A DNA stretch of 64,000 nt, from the NCBI GenBank assembly GCA_030295235.1, contig AP026126.1:1178001-1242000 (forward strand), read 5' to 3'. How positions within the stretch are numbered: position 1 is the first letter of the stretch; the number at the start of each line of letters is the position of its first letter. Shown piece by piece: positions 36,345 through 46,563 of this stretch. The DNA is from Fistulifera solaris (Eukaryota; Bacillariophyta; Bacillariophyceae; Naviculales; Stauroneidaceae). Under the pieces are notes generated by a model. The model saw only the letters and a list, made by a program, of their open reading frames with translations. It ran no database searches and had not been told where the DNA came from. The position numbers and the translations under genes are program-made.

Positions 36345-36492
36345 TGTTTTTCTTGACGCGTCCAATAATCGGAAATCAAAATTTATCGCCACTGTCGCAT
36401 ATTAGAAACAATCATTTAGCTCTTGCTTTTTCGCATAAATTCATTCTTTTAAAACTAGGCGGACTGCCTTAAAGGTGCTCGAAAAGGCATTT

Positions 36493-38712
36493 TTAGGAAT
36501 CATGTTTTTCGTGCAAGATCTTCTTCGGCCGTTTTTTCTGCCAATTTGCTTTCGTTACCTTGATAAGCTCCGCCAATGAAGCTTTTGCCTTCTGAATACT
36601 GAAATAAGGCTTCTCTTGGATCTCGGCCTGCGATTGGTTTAGTTTTGGAAACGCTTTGATCCGCCACAAACATTGCAAAGTTTGAACCCCCGTGTGACCG
36701 CCGATCTTGTGCTTACCAGTTGCAGGCCTTTCCGGCTCCTTACTTCTCAACGGATCCTTTCTGTCTAGTCTTCGACGCTTGCTTTCACTTGGCTGCTCAT
36801 TGCGATACATAGGCAGGGAGAACGGGGTCACTATCTCACCCGAAACGCCAGCTGATCCAGATGGCGCTCGAGAATTTAAAAGTGTCGACAAACTTTCCTC
36901 GGTCTTACCAGCTTTCGATGATGGAATCAAAGCACCTTTAGTGCTCATTTTTAAATCGTAGAAAACCAAAGAGGAACCGTCGGCGCAGCCAAGAAAAATC
37001 TGATTCAGTTTGTGATGCCATTTAACGATAGTCGGACTGATATCACCAGTACTGTAAGAAAGCAACCTTTTTGATTTTGTGGCTGTTTCCGATAATCTGT
37101 AGAACTGCAATTTTCCTTCGACATGAAGATTTCCTTCTGTTTGGCTTCTACTTTCTGAGGTAGGGATACAAAGAATAGTACCGTCTTGATTGAAAGCGAC
37201 ATTAGCGTGCTCGTGAAGTGTTGGAGCTCCCGCGCATGTTGCAAGTGGTTCTGATGAGCGAGAGAATTTCATTGGGTCCCAAACATAAACCTGATCGTCT
37301 TCGGAGCTCCTACTCGCCAACTGAGTTCCATCCATGTTATAAGAAAGCGATGTAACAGGTTTGCCGTCGCCATGAGCCGAAAATAGAGTTCTCTCAGGCC
37401 GTCCGGAGGCCCGTTGCGGGTTCCAGATTTGGACACTACCACAACTTGTACCGACTGCAAATTCGCGACCCGATGGGTGAAAACAAAGCGCTGTAACTGA
37501 TGTACGCTGACCCCTCAGGCTTTTTACTGAATATACCTTGTCGCACACTAGCTTCTTGAATTGCGTTCGACCGGTCAAATTCCATAATCGAACACTTCCA
37601 TCTGCAGAGGCCGTGAGAACGCTGTTCCGCTCAAAAGGATGCCAATCTACTGCCGTAACGGCCGCGGTATGCCCTGAAGTCTTAGATTGGTCCGTCACGT
37701 ACATGTCACCGCGAACAAACTGGATCTCTTCTTGGCCTTCGCGGTCGAGGACTACAGGTTGCACGCTCGTTGTTCCAACTACTAAACGGTCACCAGTGTT
37801 TGAGAAAGCACACGAGACAGGCCAGTGTCCTTCTTCAGGTGTAACAGAGCGAAATGATGTTTGACGCCCTCGATTCATTCCTGCAAAATCGTAAAATCGC
37901 AGGTAATTGTCCGTGCTTCCAATAACAAAGCGAGCACCCATAGGATCGACGGCTAGTGCTGTCACGGAATTCCGTCTTCCGCTTTCACTAGGGATTTTGA
38001 GCACGTTCGAAATAGGCAGTTGATATTTCTTAGCTCGACTAGCCATTTTCTGGGACTCATCCTGGACTTGTGGGTCCTGTCCCACATGGTCGACGCTCTC
38101 TTCTGTAGGAAGGATTGGCTTCTGGTAAATTGGAGCCTCATCCAAAGTCGCCATCATGGCTGCAATTTCAGCCTGTCGCTTATCTCTTCCGGATAGTCCA
38201 GCTCCAGCAAGTTCAAGCGACTTTTGACTATGGTGCTGAGGATGATTAGGTAATGGTTGCTTCAAAGACGTGTCGCCATCATCTGTATTCGACTTATCGC
38301 CTTCGATACGCACCACAAACAAATGTTCGATCGCGCTACCAAAAAGAATACGGTCTCCATCTTTCAAGACTGTAGATCCATTGCAAGGAAGTCGCGCGTC
38401 ATTAATAGTTGTTCCGTGTTTGCCGCCTAAATCTTTTATGACGAGTGAGCGGTCTAGGAAGAAAATTGTTGCGTGTTTACGACTAATACTTCCGTGCTGA
38501 ATGCGTACATCGGAAGTAGATGCCTGCCGTCCTACAAGAAGATAACTTCGATTGCGGTTGGAAGAGAGCAGAGATTCGCATCCGATTATGATTCTTGTTC
38601 CAGACGAAGTAACCAAAGAAACTCGTTGATCGATCGGCTCAAGGTAAGCAGAGTTCGGTATATCTGGATCATCGTCCTGAACAGCTTCGCTTCTTTCTTC
38701 AGTGTCTTTCAT
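36493..38712 (-). CDS. WDR70: WDR70-like WD40 protein with N-terminal FHA domain
   Basis: One exon encodes 739 residues. Residues about 30-135 form an FHA domain, a phosphothreonine-binding module: YLLVGRQASTSDVRI, HGSISRKHATIFF and KDLGGKHGTTIND hold the expected Gly-Arg, Ser-His and Asn features. From about residue 230 a seven-bladed WD40 propeller follows. Its blades read like WDR70: VTALAVDPMGARFVIGSTDN, YDFAGMN, HTAAVTAVDWHP and LASRSSEDDQVYVWDP. The tail ITPFSLPMYR-like segment and KDPLRSKEPERP are also WDR70-like. WDR70 acts in DNA-damage responses and histone H2B ubiquitination in other eukaryotes. As I recall, animal and fungal WDR70 lacks an FHA domain, so this looks like a fusion. 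No introns or frame breaks. Confidence 0.78.
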   Translation of the reverse strand: MKDTEERSEAVQDDDPDIPNSAYLEPIDQRVSLVTSSGTRIIIGCESLLSSNRNRSYLLVGRQASTSDVRIQHGSISRKHATIFFLDRSLVIKDLGGKHGTTINDARLPCNGSTVLKDGDRILFGSAIEHLFVVRIEGDKSNTDDGDTSLKQPLPNHPQHHSQKSLELAGAGLSGRDKRQAEIAAMMATLDEAPIYQKPILPTEESVDHVGQDPQVQDESQKMASRAKKYQLPISNVLKIPSESGRRNSVTALAVDPMGARFVIGSTDNYLRFYDFAGMNRGRQTSFRSVTPEEGHWPVSCAFSNTGDRLVVGTTSVQPVVLDREGQEEIQFVRGDMYVTDQSKTSGHTAAVTAVDWHPFERNSVLTASADGSVRLWNLTGRTQFKKLVCDKVYSVKSLRGQRTSVTALCFHPSGREFAVGTSCGSVQIWNPQRASGRPERTLFSAHGDGKPVTSLSYNMDGTQLASRSSEDDQVYVWDPMKFSRSSEPLATCAGAPTLHEHANVAFNQDGTILCIPTSESRSQTEGNLHVEGKLQFYRLSETATKSKRLLSYSTGDISPTIVKWHHKLNQIFLGCADGSSLVFYDLKMSTKGALIPSSKAGKTEESLSTLLNSRAPSGSAGVSGEIVTPFSLPMYRNEQPSESKRRRLDRKDPLRSKEPERPATGKHKIGGHTGVQTLQCLWRIKAFPKLNQSQAEIQEKPYFSIQKAKASLAELIKVTKANWQKKRPKKILHEKHDS

Positions 38713-39461
38713 TATAGCAAATGTCGAATCTTGCTATTTCCTTTCTGTCAATGTTTGTTAGCAAGGAGAAAGTGAGTAAAATGTATTTTGTTGTCGTTCA
38801 TCGATATTATTTATTTGCGACACGTATTACTACGGTACCATATATTGCGATACCTGGTAGAGAACGATCAACAACGCGCAAATAATACTCCGTAATAAAC
38901 CAATCAGTCCTGAGTCCTGAGTCACGAGAAAACGTCGCCAACACTTCGGCTCATAGTCCTTGGGTTACCAGGTATCTGTAAAAGAACGAAGGTGCCCCCG
39001 GTTCTCTTGAAGTGAATAATCGAGGCCTGTACTGCAAATGCTGTTGAAAATAATTAAATCGCGCTGGAAACCACCTGCAGTTTACCGAGATGAAAAAAAG
39101 AACGCAGGTTCAAGCAGCATACTTGCTCGGCCCACTAACGATTCATGACTGAATTGCAGTCGTGGTAGTATTTTCGTGTACACTCTACTTTGTACATTGA
39201 GACAGCAATGGGCAACCAATTGTCGACAACGATTTCAATGTACTAAAACAATAAAAAGAGTGCTTTATTTTACATACGTCTCCTAATGTGATTTATGTTC
39301 ACAAAATAACCTTGCTACAACTATTGCTGTTGCTTGCATATCGTTTGCAAACATCTTTAAGATTCCATCGGAAGGCATGTTTGCCCGCAATCATACTGTT
39401 CGCTGCCATCGTATCGTCTGGTGTCGCTAGGCTTGCAAAGATCTCTGAAGCTGCCCGAGGA
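38713..39461. other. Intergenic region with two TACCWGGTA motifs and one hairpin motif
   Basis: About 750 bp between the divergent side of the FHA-WDR70 gene and the 3' end of the peptidase gene. TACCTGGTA is at 38851-38859, TACCAGGTA at 38966-38974, and a GACTGAATTGCAGTC hairpin motif at 39144-39165. No gene is supported. An overlapping minus-strand frame (39299-39718) is a shadow of the peptidase. Confidence 0.5.
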
Positions 39462-40295
39462 TCAAGATTTGAGCTGATCTTCATACAGCATCTCCATAAG
39501 TCGAGCGACAAACCAAAATTGCTGGTCTTGGGGAACCACATCAACTGGAGGGACGTGTAGAAACAAGCACCGCGTCCCACCCCTTGGATCATTAGAAACA
39601 ATCTGCAGCTTGTGGCTTTTGAATTTGTCAAGGCTGTAGCAATATATATAATTGCAAACAAATCGTCCGGGGTCGTTACTAAGGATGGAGTTCTTGCGAC
39701 AAACAGACATGGATTCACTTTCGTGTTTCTCGATGGTGTAATTTAGTTGCTCGACCAGAGAATTCACGTCCAACAGAGTCTCTAGCGCTCTTCCAACACT
39801 GATATCTTCACCTAGAATCGACTCTTTATTCGGTTGATAGCCTCGTTCATCCGGTATTCGAAAGGTGGCTTCGTTGTAGGCACACGACTCCAAGTGAAAC
39901 TTCTCCCCTTTGTAATTCACGCCAAGATGCAGTAGTATTGTTGTTGTTTGCTCAGAATATTCATTCGCTTGTTCATCTTCCCAAAATTTGTCAATAGCTG
40001 CTCGTGCAGCTTCTGCCGACGTTTCCAACACGAATGTGCTCGTTATCAAAGCCAAGTCGTTCATACCATGTTGATTGAGGTAATCAACGATTCCGTTCGC
40101 AAGAACGGTTGTGGGATTTTCCTGTAACGAGAGATACGAGAAAGGATCAGCGTATTTGTTTCAGATTTGCAAGAGGCCATTCATGCCTCATCGCACGAAA
40201 CTCACAGGTACCCCTCCGAACGGCCCAAAACCCGTCACCACAAACCGAAGAGAACGCTTGATATCATCATGAATTGAAGAATTGGCTGAAATCAT
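39462..40295 (-). CDS. Pyroglutamyl-peptidase I (family C15)
   Basis: This cysteine peptidase removes an N-terminal pyroglutamate from peptides in the cytosol. Exon 1 (40295-40206) encodes MISANSSIHDDIKRSLRFVV and then TGFGPFGGVP; exon 2 (40121-39462) continues ENPTTVLANGIV. The 84-bp intron is in phase 0 and the product is 249 residues, a little longer than the usual 210-220. TGFGPF with the following ENP is the family's N-terminal motif. The catalytic triad is visible: Glu in FHLESCAYNEATF, Cys in NDPGRFVCNYIYCYSL, and His in LFLHVPPVD. There is no targeting peptide. The extra length is in loops near the cysteine and near the histidine. Confidence 0.85.
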
Positions 40296-40616
40296 TTTTG
40301 AATAATGCTATCATTATCAAAAAGTTAAAGAGCAATAATGATGATGAGCTGATGATATCAGGAAGAATAGCCTTATACTGTACCATTATCATGATTGAAT
40401 AATCATCATCATGTCATGAGTTTTCGCCCGCTTCGCTTGAAAAGGTACTTTGTACAGTACCCGGTACCAGTACCGGTACCGGAAAGACAACTCTCTCCGT
40501 ATCAATGCTTCCGCGCGTAGCGCGCATGTCACCATCAAACAAAAGATACTGCGGAACGCCAAGGTCTCACCGCAACAATGAGAGAGTTACAATCATGAGG
40601 TTGAGACAATGATAAC
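40296..40616. other. Divergent intergenic region with inverted repeats
   Basis: Contains ATCATCAT/ATGATGAT inverted repeats between about 40300 and 40415, able to form a long imperfect hairpin, and a run of overlapping GGTACC/ACCGGT palindromes at about 40444-40482. It separates the peptidase from the phosphorylase-like gene. Confidence 0.5.
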
Positions 40617-43600
40617 ATGAACTGCAATGATGAAGAAACGCCTTTGACATGTAGCAAACTAGATGATAAACGTCAAAGTCGAGATTCATTATGCCGACGC
40701 GCACTCTCTCAGTTCGCAGTGATACCTTCCTTTGTTGCTTTGCTTCTGTCAGTCATCGCTTTCGGATGGAATCTTTTCGGCGCAACGAGCAGCATTTCAT
40801 CTACACTTTCATCTGCGACCGACCCACAGCACATAACAAAAGAAGGGGCTCTTCCCAATTTTGATCGCAAAGATGGGAACTCTCTCTTTGACGAATTAGG
40901 TCGTACCATTTTGGAAGACTACGATGTCCAATCCGTTTTTGCCAACTTTCTGCCTGCTGTCGCAGGCTACTTCGGGAAAACCTCTGTATGCTTTTTTACG
41001 TGAATAGAGGATAAGCCATAGCATCGTTTGGAACAGAATCGAAGGATTATTCCATCATGGAGTATCATTCAGCGAACGTTGCCTATCAGACAGTGGCTTT
41101 CACCGGTTTTCGCACTTTTCTTCAGTTCTCGAGGCCACAACATAACGATGCGTTTCAAGTCGTTGAACCATTTGATATCAGTAGAGCGAGACTACCGCAT
41201 GCTTCTCAAGAGAAGCCATCCGAGCTTCCGAAGCGCTCCATGTATACTGGAACCAATAATCTACAGATACACGAAATCGACATCTTGAACGGCATTGAAA
41301 CGAGCGTTACATTCTTTGTTTTGCCCGAAGAAAACTTCGGTGCTTTTGTGAAACGTACAACCATTCGCAATCTTGATAGACAAAAGGATTGCAAATTTCA
41401 GTCCTCGATGGGCTTGCTAGAATCGAACCAGCTGGTGGAAAGATGAACACGTATCTTAAATCAATGGGACAAACCTTAGAGGCGTTCAAGCGGGTTTATA
41501 GTGCAAGAACAGACTCTCTCACAATGCCTTTTACCGTCTTTCAACGATCCCTGGAGATTCAGCCTCCGTCGTTGCAGAAACAGCGGGCCATTGGTGTTTG
41601 TCAATCTACGAAACAGAGACAGGAACCCAACTCCTTCCAATCATTTTCGATCCCTCGTCTGTGTTTGGAAAGGATGCCTCACTTTTGTATCCCACTAATT
41701 TGTTTGACAAACCTATCAGAGATGTCATCCAGGAACCCCAGTATGGTGCAGCTAAAACGGCATCGGCGTTCACGGCTCTGAACGGCACTAATTCGGAGGC
41801 GGGAGGAAGTCTCACCATAACAACTTTCTGGATCAGATTTCTAAAGTGCCGGAAATAGCTCAACGATTGCTACAACCCGGTTTCGGACAGTACAAGACTT
41901 CTAGGACCTACGAGATAGTTCAGCAAATTACAGCCGCAGCAGAAACAAAGACGGCCAGTTCACTCTTTGATCTTCACGTAGAGCAAATGTTTCTTGACAA
42001 TAGTTTAAGTGGTGGAATGCCTAGCATTCTTGGCGACATCGACGACGATGCAAGAATGCGTAATGTTGATGAGGAAACCCGAATAAAAGTTTTCCATTTC
42101 TTTTCTCGAAATCATGGTGATCTCGAACGCGACTACAATGACTTTATCATTCCGTCGCATTCCTATCCGAGGTAAGTTTGTGTTTACGGTATCTCTAGCC
42201 GGATGCACCTCACATTTCGTTTTGCAGGGACCTGTCAATTTTCGAGACGTGATCCAAAACAGGAGAAATGACGTGACTTTCAACCCAAGCATCGGTTCCC
42301 ACAACATAAAAACGTTCTTGTCTTTCATCCAGTCAGACGGCTACGAGCCTCTTTCCGTCGAGGCCCCGATTTTGGTTATACAAGACAAACGAATATGCAG
42401 GAGACTAGCAACGCTTGCAGTTGGCGAAGCAGATGGCCACAGAGCCCAGCGCGAAGCCGTTCAAAGTATTTTATGTTCGGGTCCATTTCGACCAGGCCAA
42501 CTGTTCGAATTAATGGAACAGCAGAACGTTTACCTTATGATATCAAAGAAAGAATTTATTGATGTGGTCGCAGCCTCTTCGAAGCAGTTCCCCATGGCGG
42601 TATCTGATAACGGGTTTTGGGCAGATCAATGGACGTATTACATGGACCTAGTCAACAATTTTTTAAGCGTTTTTCCAGATTGGGAAGAGCGACTCATGTA
42701 CGAGTATGAGCTTCCATACTTCTTTTCTCCTTTCTACGTTAAGCCACGTGAGGAGAAATATGTTCTTTCCATGTCGTTCGACGGTAGGAGTGAACATGTC
42801 AGACAGCTTGATTGCGTTAGGGAAGACGAGGATAAAGTGAGCTACATGAAGCAGTTTATCAAGAAAGCAACTGGTTGGTACGACTATCAAGCGAATTGGC
42901 AGCATAATCAGGGGAGATGGGAGTGTATTTAAAAGTGCACCCATTGCAAAACTGTTTCTTCTCGCGACGTTGAAATTTACCACACGTGACGCCATGGGGA
43001 TGGGGATAGAATATGAGGCGGGTAAGCCCGGTTGGAACGACGCCAACAATGGGCTTGTCGGAATGCTAGGTTCAGGAATGCCCGAAACCTACGAGTTAGT
43101 CGTATTGTTAAAGTATATCAGATCGCTATCAGCTAGATGTTGGCGCCCCTTACTCATACCATGTGAAATCTATGAGCTATTTGAAGTAGTCAATACAGCA
43201 ATCAGTAAATTGCGTGCAGAGCAGGTTACTAACTTCACAGGCTCGGACCGCGATGAGATGGTTGTCCCCGAGGCCCAATTCCGTTACTGGGAGAGGGTTT
43301 CATCGGCAAGGGAACGATACCGATCGAAAACGAAACTTACATTCGAGGGATCTCTTGTTGAGCTGTCGGCAAAAGATGTCGTCGCTGCAATCGATTCGTG
43401 GCTCTTTGAGCTCAATGAGGGTATCGCAAGATCATTCCTGTTCAGTACGTCCAATGGTAGAAACCACAAGAAGGTCCCGCCCACTTACTTTTTTTTATAC
43501 GGTGACGGAATGGAAAATGACTGGTTTAACCAATCATGAAGGCCATGCTCTTGTACAGGCAGAAAAGCTTCGCCTGAATACATTGCCGCTTTTCCTGGAG

Positions 43601-44368
43601 GGACCCACACGATACTTGTCAACCGTCCCCAAAGTCGACGCATACAGGGTATACGAAGCTGTCCACCAGTCCCCTCTCCGTGACAAGCAATTGAATATGT
43701 ACACCATTTCAACTAATTTAAATAAGGGTAATCGTGATTTGGGCCGCGACGTTGCTTTTCCATCGGGTTGGCTCAAAAATCAGTCAGTCTGGATGCATCT
43801 CTCATACAAGCTTTACCTCCAGTTTCTACGCCATGATATGTTTGAGGAGTTCTTTCATGAAATGGCGTCGGGGGCTATACTTCCGTTCATACAGCCTGAG
43901 CAATACGGACGTTCAGTAATAGAGGCTTCATCCTTTATTGTGTCCTCGGCATTTGAAGACCCCAGTTTACAGGGGCGAGGCTTCCTGGCAAGGCTGAGTG
44001 GAACAACGACAGAATTTTTGAGTATATGGACACTTCTTATGATTGGTCCCACTCCCTTCTTCACTAACCCCGCGACAAGTGCAATTGAAATGCATCTCCT
44101 CCCTGCACTTCCTCGATGGCTGTTCTTGGATTACAATGATGGCAAACCTCCCCGGGTAAGCTTCAAGCTGTTCGGGTCGATAACCATTACCTATTTCCAC
44201 CAGCGGGGGACAGAGGATTTGTATCGCATAGCACCATCCTCTTATCAAGTTACCCTTCGCGATGATTCGACCTTCAATATTTCAGGATCGGTCATTCCTG
44301 CTTCGTTAGCAGATAAAGTGCGCAGGGTGGTCTTCGTCGCTTCAATCGACGTGTATTTCCAAATGTAG
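40617..44368 (+). pseudogene. Large membrane-anchored GH94-like (cellobiose phosphorylase-like) gene, disrupted
   Basis: Two exons (40617-42171 and 42228-44368) would encode about 1,231 residues. A signal anchor (AVIPSFVALLLSVIAFGW) lies near residue 40. The rest resembles cellobiose/chitobiose phosphorylase-type proteins: VNRG and IASFGTESKDYSIMEYHSAN, LDGLARIEPAGGKMNTYLK, SRNHGDLERDYN, GPVNFRDVIQNRR, then GRSVIEASSFIVSSAF, RGFLARLSGTTTEFLSIWTL and a C-terminal beta-sandwich. Such enzymes cleave beta-glucosides with phosphate, but no activity is proven for this branch. Eight single-base frame changes (near 40977, 40992, 41389, 41529, 41819, 42167, 42911 and 43489) sum to zero and restore one frame. 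In addition, codon 41012-41014 is TAA where I expect Gln after VNRG. That nonsense is not a homopolymer error, so I lean to a pseudogene or a null allele. Confidence 0.55.
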
Positions 44369-44388
44369 TATATTAATTTCAATGTCTC

Positions 44389-45512
44389 CTACTTCAGCAT
44401 TTGTTCTTCTATAGCCTCTAAAGTGGCTTTGAGGACGTCAAACCATGCTGCCCAGCCATCGAGGTCCTTCTCAATGTTAGGCTCCTTGCAAATATATGAC
44501 GGGACATCATCGATTGCGCCGAGCGTAAAACCAGCAGCAACTAAAATTTCTCGACCTCCTGCGTGACGACCAATATCTGGAGGTACAATGGATAAGAAGA
44601 GATGCATTAACCGCATTTAAAGCCTTCGCTATACACACCCACCTCGCAAGAACTTTGGATGATCACGACGTATCCTTCTAAAATTGTTTTCTTCTGGTCG
44701 AGAAACTATTTGCGAGAAAATAGTATGAAGAGCATGGATGGCTGAGCTTTTTGCCAAAGGATCATCCTTTGTACTCTCAACTAGGACTCTCAGCTGCTCT
44801 CTCACACCATCAGGCCCTTTTTGGATACCAGCGACCCAAGCCCTCTCGGCTCTCTCTATTTCGTCCTGCTCCCGAAGTCTAGCGAGACGAGCTTCCTCAA
44901 TCAATCTAGCAGCCTCAGCCAGCTGGCTCTCTTCTTCTAACCTTCTTAAATCTTCAGCCAGCCGCAATTCTTCAGCTCGTCGTTGTTCTTCCCGTTTTCT
45001 TGCTTCTTCTTCTAGTTCGCGTGCCCGCCGAGCTTGAAGTTCTCGTAGCCTTTTTCGTTGTTTTCCTCATCAGCTATTTTCCGGAGAAAGTCGATGGGTA
45101 ACGTGGCGTCTAGCTGATTTAATTCATTGTTGGATGCACGGGTCGGCACTGATACAGCTGCTTGCAAATCATAATACAAGTCGATTAATGTGTCGACTTT
45201 CGTCATTGTTTTTTGACCGTATCGAGGTTGTTGCGTAATAGGGTCCTTTTCTGTCTTTCTCTTCTCAAACTTTTCAATTTTTCCTTTCAAAGTATCTAAT
45301 CTTGTCATTATTTCATTGAAGTCGAGCAAGATGTCATTGGCCGAAGCACCTCTTTGAGCCCCGCCCGTCCATTCGATAAACTCACTACAGAGCTGGTTTT
45401 GCTGAGATGTTAGAGAAGGCAATTCTGCGCCCAAAGCTGCGCTTCTAAGACGGACAGACTCATATAGAAGTCGAAGATCATTAAGTTGGGTCTCTGACGT
45501 CCTTAGTTCCAT
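44389..45512 (-). CDS. PUB-domain protein with coiled coil
   Basis: Exon 1 is 45512-44643 and exon 2 is 44576-44389, joined in phase 1; the product is 352 residues. The first 165 residues are helical and unrecognised. A charged coiled coil follows (RARELEEEARKREEQRRAEE) to about residue 230. The C-terminal PUB domain spans about 260-345: AIHALHTIFSQIVSRPEENN, FRRIRRDHPKFLRDIGRHAG, and AAGFTLGAIDD. PUB domains bind the tail of the AAA ATPase p97/Cdc48, as in peptide:N-glycanase and UBX proteins. There is no signal peptide, so this is probably the cytosolic rather than a periplastidal PUB protein. One base is missing in the T5 run at 45051-45055 (plus strand), between the helical part and the coiled coil. 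Confidence 0.75.
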
Positions 45513-46563
45513 TATAATACGTTTTATACCTCTTTATTGATGATGTCGTTTCGTATTTTCGTTTTTCTCACGATCGTATCGAAGGTGTTACCAGGTACGG
45601 AGACAATGACAGACCCAGAAAATGTAAGCGTGTGGTGTTTTCACGTACCGGTACCCAAAAAATATGGGCGAGTGTTGTTTTCACGTACCCAGAAAATATG
45701 GGCGAGTGTTGTTTTCACGTACCCAGAAAACATGGGAGTGTGGTGTTTTCACGTACCCAGAAAATATGGGAGTGTGGTGTTGTGACGTACCCAGAAAATA
45801 TGGGTGTGTGGTGTTTTCACGTACCCAGAAAATATGGGGGTGTGGTGTTTTCACGTACCCAGAAAATGTGGGGGTGTGGTGTTTTCACGTACCCAGAAAA
45901 TAATGGCTGTGTGGTGTTTTCACGTACCCAGAAACTATGGACTTTGCTCACCAAAATCAGAAATTGGAGAATTTGTTCCCATGGCCCATGGATGAAAAAA
46001 AGAAAACTGGCACTTTTGGTTGATGATCTTTGTCTTGGAAGTGGCTGGACTCAACACTGTTCGTTTGTTTTGCGCTCGTTCAACGATTGGACTATATGTC
46101 AAGGAATCATCGTCGAGATTCTGTTTTGTCGAAGCATGCGAGCATTGGAATGATTTGATGAAATAATTCAGTAATCAATGAATGGACGGCAAATACTTTA
46201 AGGTAGGCGACACGCTTTGGCAACCGTAGGTGATCGATGATCTACTTCCATTTAATCAAAACAAGCATGCATAAAAAGACCAGCTTCACAGAATGACAGA
46301 TACGAAGGTTATGTTGATTGACGATTCCTGTTCAGGAACGCTATACAATGTACTTGTCCACTTTAGCTAAGACTATTAATGGCAGCCCTACCAGATCAAA
46401 CCTTGCACGAGTTAGATCTGCGCTTGCTCATCAGTCTTGAAGTCACTCTGGGTACTTAGTAACGGTACCGGTACGTCTTAGCTTATATCATATTCACCTC
46501 GACTAGCAAGATCCTTTTAAAATTCAAATCTTTGAAACGAAAAGTTTTGCGCAAGACTTCGAT
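45513..46563. other. Intergenic region with 34-bp minisatellite
   Basis: About 1.05 kb between the PUB and TMTC genes. The minisatellite at 45623-45946 is listed separately. TACCAGGTA lies at 45589-45597, and an ACCGGTAC palindrome near 46466. After the array, frames stay open only by chance. Confidence 0.5.
45623..45946 (+). repeat. Minisatellite, 34-bp unit, about 9 copies
   Basis: The unit contains TTTTCACGTACCCAGAAAA followed by TATGGG and GTGTGGTG. Successive CACGTACCC blocks start at 45682, 45716, 45750, 45784 (as GACGTACCC), 45818 and 45852, exactly 34 bp apart. Since 34 is one more than a multiple of three, a single reading frame passes through all three frames of the unit in turn, giving SRTQK, TYPEN and HVPRK peptides cyclically with no stop. 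The first unit has an insertion (CGTACCGGTACCC). Confidence 0.9.

Noticed and set aside
40986-41021. Intron GTATGC...CCATAG in the GH94-like gene
   Set aside because: At 36 bp it is too short, removes the conserved VNRG motif and does not restore frame.
44389-45512. Periplastidal (SELMA) PUB protein
   Set aside because: The frame opens at MELRTSETQ with no signal peptide, so a cytosolic role is more likely.
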